A stretch of 64,000 nucleotides of DNA from JAVBLP01 sp052034625. GTDB lineage: Bacteria; Elusimicrobiota; Endomicrobiia; Endomicrobiales; Endomicrobiaceae. Below the pieces are notes generated by a model that saw only the letters and a list, made by a program, of their open reading frames with translations, had not been told where the DNA came from and made no database searches. Position numbers and translations under genes: made by a program. Shown here piece by piece: positions 1 through 8,400 of the stretch. Numbering within the stretch: position 1 is the first letter of the stretch; each line of letters starts with the position of its first letter. The stretch covers positions 1-64,000 of the forward strand of contig JBPOII010000009.1 in the NCBI GenBank assembly GCA_052034625.1. The letters are read 5' to 3'.

Positions 1-2460
1 TCTACTCTGCTGAAGAAACTTTCTATTGATTCAGGAGTTTTAAAGACATCTGCCAATTTGTCAAGAGTCGGGGTTCCGTATTTTGAAGTAAACAGTTCCA
101 TCGCTTGAGGATCGGCATTAAGAGAATTCAATACATTCTGATAATTTATGCCTTCGGCAAAAAGTTCTTCTATCTGGGCCTGGGTAAGAGCATCTACCGC
201 TGTTATAGTAAGTGCTCCGTACTTTTCAGCAAATCTTTCGCTGGCTACTGCGTTCGGGGATATATCATTCATTAATTTCTTAAGCGCATCTACTCTGCTG
301 AAGAAGCTTTCTATTGATTCAGGAGTTTTAAAGACATCTGCCAATTTGTCAAGAGTCGGGGTTCCGTATTTTGAAGTAAACAGTTCCATCGCTTGAGGAT
401 CGGCATTAAGAGAATTCAACACGTTTTGATAATTTATACCTTCTGCAAAAAGCTCTTCTATCTGCGCCTGTGTCAAACTGTTTACCGTCGTTATCGTAAG
501 TGCTCCGTACTTTTCAGCAAATCTCTGATTGGCTAAAGTATTAGTTCTTATATCGTTCATCAACTGTTTAAGAGAAGCAAGTTTCGAATAAAATGCATCT
601 ATTGCCTCAGGAGTTTTAAATGCATTGGAAACGCTTGGCAAAGTAGGCTCTGTTCCAAACATCGCTTTAAAGAGTTCAGCAGCTTGAGGGTCGGCAGTTA
701 TAGTTCCAAGAACAGCATTATAATCTATACCTTCTGCAAAAAGCTCTTCTATATGTTCTTGGGTAAGAGCGTCTACCGCTGTTATTGTAAGTGATCCGTA
801 TTTTTCAGCAAATCTTTGGCTGGCTACTGCGTTCGAGGATATATCATTCATTAATTTCTTAAGTGCATCTACTCTGCTGAAGAAACTTTCTATTGATTCA
901 GGAGTTTTAAAGACATCTTCCAATTTTGAAAGAGTTGGCGACCCATATTTTGAAGTAAACAGTTCCTTTGCTTGTGGATCGGCATTAAGAGAATCTAATA
1001 CATTCTGATAATTTATGCCTTCTGCAAAAAGTTCTTCTATCTGTTCTTGGGTAAGAGCATTTACCGCTGTTATTGTAAGTGCTCCGTACTTTTCAGCAAA
1101 TCTCTGGCTGGCTACTGTGTTCGAAGAAATATCATTCATTAATTTCTTAAGCGCATCTACTTTACTGAAAAAAGCATTTACTGAATTTTCATCCGCAAAT
1201 GCACTTTTTACATTTGCTTCATTGACCTCACCGTAAATAGACTTAAAAAGCTCTACTGCTTGAGGATCGGCATTCAATGCACTTATTATTTGCGCATAGT
1301 TTAATCCCTGTTCGGGAGCAAACAATTCATCTATTTGCGCTTGGGTCAAACCGTTTACTGTAACAATATTTAAAGTGCCAAACCTTTCTGCAAATCTTTC
1401 TTTTGCCAATGGATCTGCATTTATGTCATTAATGAGTTGTTTAAGGCTATTAACTTTGCTAAAGAATGCATTGACAGCGTCTTCGTCAGCAAATGCATTT
1501 TTAACATTGGTTTCATTAACAGCACCATAAACACTTTCGAAAAGAGCCTTAGCGTCGGCATCACCGTTAATATTGGTTATGATTTGCACATAATCCATTC
1601 CTGCAACAGGAGCAAACAATTCATCTATTTGTGCCTGGTTAAGGGAATCTACCGCTGTTATTGTAAGTGCTCCGTACTTTTCAGCAAATCTCTGACTGGC
1701 TGCTGTGTCAGAGGAAATGTCGTTCATCAATTTCTTGAGCGTATTTACTCTGCTGAAGAAACTTTCTATTGATTCAGGAGTTTTAAAGACATCTGCCAAT
1801 TTGTCAAGAGTCGGGGTTCCGTATTTTGAAGTAAACAGTTCCATCGCTTGAGGATCGGCATTAAGAAAATCTAATACATTCTGATAATTTATACCTTCAG
1901 CTTCTGCAAAAAGCTCATCTATCTGAGCCTGTGTAAGGGCATCTGCCGCTGTTATCGTAAGCGCTCCGTACTTTTCAGCAAATCTCTGACTGGCTGCTGT
2001 GTCAGAGGAAATGTCGCTCATCAATTTCTTGAGCGTATTTACTCTGCTGAAGAAACTTTCTATTGATTCAGGAGTTTTAAAGACATCTTCCAATTTGTCA
2101 AGAGTCGGAGTTCCGTATTTTGAAGCAAACAGTTCCATCGCTTGAGGATCGGCATTAAGAGAATCTAATACATTCTGATAATTTATACCTTCAGCTTCTG
2201 CAAAAAGCTCATCTATCTGAGCTTGAGTAAGAGCATTCACCGCTGTTATTGTAAGTGCTCCGTACTTTTCAGCAAATCTCTGGCTGGCAGTTGAGTTCGA
2301 AGATATATCGTTCATCAATTTTTCAAGTGAATTAACTTTACTGAAAAAAGCATCTATAGAACTTCCATCCGGGAATGCACTATTTACATTTGCTTCATTG
2401 ACTGCACCGTAAATAGACTCAAAAAGTGCTTTTGCATTGGCATTACTTGTAATGGCATTT
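1..2460 (-). repeat. Tandem repeat of about 288-297 bp (about 96 aa), at least nine units
   Basis: A recurring block, anchored on the TCTATTG-like site at 22, 310, 598, 889, 1177, about 1468, 1765, 2059 and 2353, gives periods of 288 to about 297 bases, all multiples of three. The encoded unit is helical, with motifs like FFSRVNTLKKLM, QRFAEKYGALTITA and QAQIDELFAE. Neighbouring units at 1-160 and 289-450 are nearly identical, and 1745-1880 and 2040-2170 carry almost the same block. Units near 1895 and 2190 have an extra 6 bases (one more Ala-Glu). The array continues off the left edge, so the total copy number is unknown. Confidence 0.92.
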
Positions 2461-5400
2461 ATTTTATCTTGAAGAAGACCGGCTTCATAAGCATCGATCT
2501 CTGCTCTCATTTCTGAGCTGAATTGAGCAACGATATGGTCTGACCATGAAGCTTGGCTTTCAAAACTTGAAAAATCAGTAGAAGAAACATAACTTGCTAT
2601 TCTCTGCGTCAAATCAGCAGATATGGTATACCCGCCAGGAAGAGAAAATGAAGCTTTTAATGCACTTATTGCCGCATCAACACTTGTATCAAATGTCACA
2701 GGGGCAGTTGCCGGTTCTGTTGCCGGTTCTGTTGCCGGCTCTGTTGCCGGCTCTGTTGCCGGCTCTGTTGCCGGCTCTGTTGCCGGCTCTGTTGCCGGTT
2801 CTGTTGCCGGTTCTGTTGTCGGAGCTGTTGTCGGTTCTGTTGTCGGTTCTGTTGTCGGCTCTGTTGTCGGAGCTGTAGTAGGTTCTGATGCCGGCTCTGC
2901 TTTTGCCTGTGCTGCTGCCGCTGCAGCTGCTGCTTGAGCTTCATTATATTGTTGAATTTCTGATTGTAATTCGGAGCGAAGAGATGAAACTGAACCGCTT
3001 TCACCGCTTCTCCACTCTGACTCACTATAATAATTTGATGCATTATCCGCAACTCTCTGTATACTACTCCTTAAACTGCTGGAAATTGAAAAACCTTCAG
3101 GTAGAGAAATGCCGGATGAAACGAGACTCCAGGCATCATTATACGAAGCTGAATATGCTATAGGGGCTTCTGTAGGTGCCGGTGTAGCGGGAACTTCTGT
3201 AGGTGCCGGTGTAGAAGGAACTTCTGTAGGTGCAGGAGTTTCCACAACAGGTTCTGCTGCCTGTGTTTGAGTATCTTGCTGAGGAGACTGTTCTACCGTT
3301 TCTATTACTTCTTCAACTACAACAGGTTCTGCTGCAGCCGCTGCAACCTCATTTTCAGATGTTGTCACTTCTTCTGTGAGAGATTCTATTGCTTCTTGTG
3401 TCGCTTCAGTTTCCGCCGCAGCGACAGGTTTAGCAAGACCTATAGATGCAAAAAAAGCAAGCATAAGACTTACCAATGCTTTCTCTACTCTCGGATGAAT
3501 ACTTCCGACTGAAACAAGTATAAGAAGTCCGCCGAAAATAAATGCGGTTAAGACAGGAGCAAACATTACCATTGCAACCGTTGTTGGTATCAAGCTGATA
3601 AGAAGCAGAGGGTTTTGTCTTGCAACAGATATTAATTCCTTAACTATATACCCAGGCATTTTTAATGCTTTAAGAATTGCAGGCTGGTCACTTTCTGCCA
3701 TTGTGTCCCTTACTTGAAGCATAAGGGCATACATTCCGACTAACCAAAGCACGCTCATTATCCCTGTAGAAAGTGCCGAGATAGAAAGTCCGGCAAAAAG
3801 TCCGCCAAAAAGAGCGGCACTTACACCAAGTCCAAGTGCTAATGGAACAGCAACTTTTGACTGTTTAAGAACAGGGATTATACTTTTTATTGTACCTATT
3901 ATTCCTTTTTCTTTAATTGAGTTGAGTGAAAGCGAATTCTTAACCTCGCTGGAAACTCTGCTGGGAAGTATATATGAGATAATTATATAAGAAGGTATTA
4001 CAACAACAACTGCTGCAACAATGGCAGCAACCATCGGAACACCTGTAAACAATGCAAGTGCCGTTCCTATAAGAGCAACCGCTGAAGAAGCTACAATAGC
4101 TGTCATAAAACTATCTATGCCTTTTGCCTGTTCATCTTTTCCTGACGATACAGCGTCTTTGTCAATTGTGCTCTTATTTGCTCTGGTAATTAAATAGCTT
4201 GACAGTGCACTTATTCCGGCAAAAGCTGCACCGAATACTAAAGCTGCAATTCCTACAGTAACTAAGAAAGGCGAAGCAACTGCAGCAAAAGTTCCTACCG
4301 CTATCATTCCCGCACCGGCTATTACTGCAATTGCAGAACCATAATATCCTATATTTGTGGATATGCCGGCAATTTTATAAGCAAGACCCTTCAAAACATC
4401 ACCCAATAAACCGAAATTGCCTGTGCTTTCAAATTCAAGTTCTACCGCTTCGTGAGCATCTTTTTTCTGTCTGTATGCTACATATCTGTCAGCATAAGCT
4501 TTTTTATAATATGTATTGACAGCAAGGAAAGCTACTGCAACAACGCCAAAAACCAAAGCTCCGGCTACTCCTATTGCAGCAGTACCTCCAAGTGCAAACA
4601 AAAGACCTCCGGCCGCAGCTATGCCAAGAGCTGAAAAACCTACTACGGCAAATCTGAAATTAAATCCGATAAAACCTGCGGCTATTCTATTCAAAAGACT
4701 TCTGTCTCTTGTCTGTTTAGTATTAACTTTTACTTCAAAATCGCTCTTGTCGGCAAGTCTGTTCTTTATCTTGTCAAAGGTTTTTGAAGTTTTCACTCTC
4801 ATATCTCTGTCAACTTTTTCCATTGAACGATTAAAGATTCTTCTAAACGCCATGGATTTTGCTCTTGCCTGTGAAGTAAACAGATTTCTTACTATACCTT
4901 CAAGTTTTGATTTTGCATATCTATTATTTATATTTTCAATTTCTCGAGAATATTCATGTCTGCTTTCGGCATATCCTTTATTGAGTGCTCTTATGCCATT
5001 GAGTCTTTCGGATTTTAAGAAGATTCGTCCTAGTTCAAGACTGCTTATGCTTTCTTTAACGGTAACTTCTCTTATCTTTATCTTTGCAACCACAGACCCT
5101 GCCGCTCTCTCTTCAGCACTTGCTTTTCTTTGTGCGTCTTTTACCTCATCTATATATGTAAGGTATTCTTGTGCTTGTCCAAAGGATATAAGATCTCTAA
5201 TATTCTCTATATTGTTTCTTATTTCCTCTTGGCTTAAACCTTGTTTGGCAAGAAAATCACTATAATATAGTCCGGCTTCAATATCCTGAATACCGGCAAG
5301 AATGGAAGATAAAGATTTTAATTTTTTACCTATCACATCCGCCTGTTTGATGCGTTTTTCCATCGCTTTTTTATCAATGGTTTTTGTAACTGTTTCAGCC

Positions 5401-8400
5401 AAAGGATTAAAAACTTCAATCTCCCTCGTTCCTACTTCTCTTGCATCAAAAATTGATCCGATAAGTTCAGATGATGCATTGGCATCGCGAAGCATATCCA
5501 AAATCTCTTTTGGCGAGAGAGTTCTTATATAATTGCCTATGATCTCAATTTCATCTTCAGTAAGTTGTCTGCCGAAAGTTCTTTCCATCCATTTTGCTTC
5601 ATCCATGTAATTTTCTTTGATGGATAGTCTTGCGCTTCCAGCCGCACGGTAAGTTCTCGTAAGAGTTCTATACTGTGCATCTTCCTTATTAGAGGCGGCA
5701 CGTTGGAACTCATTTTGCATATCCTGTTCAGCCATTATAAAAGCAATAGCATCAAGAGAAGGACTCGCACTTCTGTCTCTGCGGTAATAGCCTCTTTCAT
5801 TTCTTACGGGAGTTGCTTCATTAAATAAGTTAGCTTGATTCTCATAAGAGATAAGCATCGCATTTATAACATTGTCTTTCGCATACTCTTTTGTGTCTTC
5901 AAAATCTATTTCAAGTTTAGCAGCATGTTTTTCTTTAAGATCAGCAAGGTATTTATCAAGTGCTTGTGAATAGACTTCTTTTGCTCTTCCTGTAAGTTCA
6001 TTTGCAAAACCTAATATATCTATATAACCTTCAACAGCATCTATTTTATTCTGTATGCCAGTTGTTATCTCTACACCGTCAAGTAATTCCTTTATTTTTT
6101 CTTGTGCAGCTTTTCTTGCGGCTGCTCTTGCTTCTGCCTGCTCAGCAGAAATTTCATCCATAATGCTTTTGAACTGTTCCTCTTTTTCTTCCGGAAGCTG
6201 TTCAAGAATCCCATCGCTTGAAAGAACGCTTGCAAATATACCGACATTTTTAACTTTTCTTGTTCCTCTGCCTGCTGCCTGGTACTCGCCTTCAAGGTTC
6301 ATTGCATTATTAGTATTTATCACATCAACAGCTTCAATGGCTTTAACATCAATATCAGTTCCTGTCATTGCATACACGGCAGATACCACTATTGCAGGTT
6401 TTTTGCCTGTAAAATGCGTTACTCTGTCAACTTCAGATTCAAGATAAGTTACTGAGAATAAACTTGCCGCTGCTTCAAAAATATTTGATTGTTCCATCTG
6501 TCCGAGAATTCTTTTAAGATTTCTTATTCTTACAGGATCACCGTCTGAAGCCTCAAGCATTTCAAGTTCCCTGAGCATATCATAATATCTTTCACTGAAA
6601 CTCTTAAACTCAGTAAAAATACCGTTAGCACTCTTATAAACAATGTCTGTTTGGTCTGCTATTTCGGATTTAAGGGCTTCTTTCTCTTCTCCAGTTGCTT
6701 TATCTGCCCTGTTAATAAGCTCTCTAAGTTTTTCTTTTTCAGTATTGAACTTCTCAATTCTGTCTAAAAGTGCTTGGTTAAAAGGTGTTTTCAGAACGCC
6801 TTGTTTGTTCATCTCATCAAGCAGAGTTACAAAATATATAGGAAGATCTTCAAGACTTGTTACCGACAAATATTGGGTATGCAGTCTTTCTTTGTTCTCA
6901 TTTGTAAAATATCCGAAGAAAAGTTTTACAGCAAGTTTTGACGCATAATCCATCTGGTCAATTTTGTTCTTAAATATAGTGCTTTCAAAAAGTGCAGGTT
7001 TTGAGCCGGCACCGTCTATTATTTGCAAAGGAGTATTTGTTGCTTCTGCAAAAGCTTTCGCTTCAGAAGTTGATCCGGTAAAAGCATGTATTGTATCGGC
7101 ATACATCGCAAGATTATCGCCCGATATCGAATCCCCTTCTAATGAATCAACGCTGAATTTTTTAAATTCAATACCGTTTCTTACAGCTTCTTTTCTTTCG
7201 ATCGCCCCCTGAACTCTCTGATATGTAACTGAAGCTCTTACTTCTCCGGACTTGCTTACAGGACCGACTTTAGGTCCGTCTTCCGTATCTTCTATAACAT
7301 AGTCTTTATTGAGATCAAAACAGAATTCCGCAGTAAGAGCATTATTAAGCATTCTTTCCCACTCTCTGGCGGTAAGATCAGGAATTATCTCTTTTGCTTG
7401 TTCATATGATTCTTTGAATGACTTTCTCTGAATGCCAAGCAGCAAATTTTTCTTTATGAATGCATTTTTATTATTAATAGTATAATCCGAAGCCGTAAAG
7501 AACTTATCTTTTGACACGAGTTCAGCTGCAAGAGCTGTTGCAGGTTCGATGTGTCTTGCCCTTTCAATTTCGCCATAAGTCCTTGCTATGCGGTTATTGT
7601 CTTTTACGAACTGTACTTCGTCTATAAAAAGATTGTAAGGTCTTCTTCTTATCGTATAATCATCTTTTGAAAAAGTGTCGGCATCATCAGATTCAAGGTC
7701 CCATCCGAAACCTTCGTATGAACCGAACACGAACATGGATTTTTCATATATTTCTTTTTTTGATGCAGGGATCTCTTTCCCGTCTACATAAAAATGTCCC
7801 GTGTCTTTTGAAGCGTCAACAAAACCTATCCTTATCTGATCTCTTGTATATCCTTTGCTTACAAGAAAATCTTGAACTACAGGAAGACTAAAAAATTGTG
7901 CGAATGCATCTCTTGATTCTTTGATAAGCGTTTCAGTCTTAGAAGAAAACAATATAACATTGCCGGACTTTCCGTTAGCTGCATTTCTTGCAAGAACTTC
8001 AAGTGCTGCTATCGGAGCTCCTAAAGTTTTACCTCCGGACGTTCCAAGAACGGTAACAAAACCGTCAGCAACACTTCCGGCAAAATTGCTCTGCGGACCG
8101 AAACGATTTTCGTCAAAAGGTATACCTGATTCCGCAAGAATTGCAGTAAGCGCTTCTTTTGCTATTTTATTTACTTCGGGTGATAAACCTTTCTGCTCAA
8201 TAATCTTTGGTAATAATGAGTTTTTGGCTTGTGATAAGGCAAGTCCTATATAATTAAAGAAATCAGCCGAACCTACATATAATTCTTCAAGCCAAGCAAA
8301 ACTATGGACAAATCTTGCAAAAATATTGCTTGCTTCTTCGATCTTTCTATGTCTTATTTCATGAAATATAATATTACGCAATCCTAAAATAGTAGCAGTT

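Noticed and set aside
1..2460. CRISPR-like or noncoding repeat array
   Set aside because: The period is about 290 bases, always a multiple of three, with no unique spacers. One minus-strand frame stays open throughout, so these are coding repeats.
2594..3163. Plus-strand open frames rich in Leu-Pro or Val-Gly-Ser repeats
   Set aside because: They are complements of the 12-bp minisatellite in the minus-strand giant gene, where any frame tends to stay open. They lack ribosome sites and family matches.
7600..8100. The giant protein's motor as an ordinary DEAD-box RNA helicase or ABC ATPase
   Set aside because: No ABC signature or DEAD/SAT pair is present; the collinear ASVTYQ and FTGSTSEA segments are specific to SecA-type proteins.
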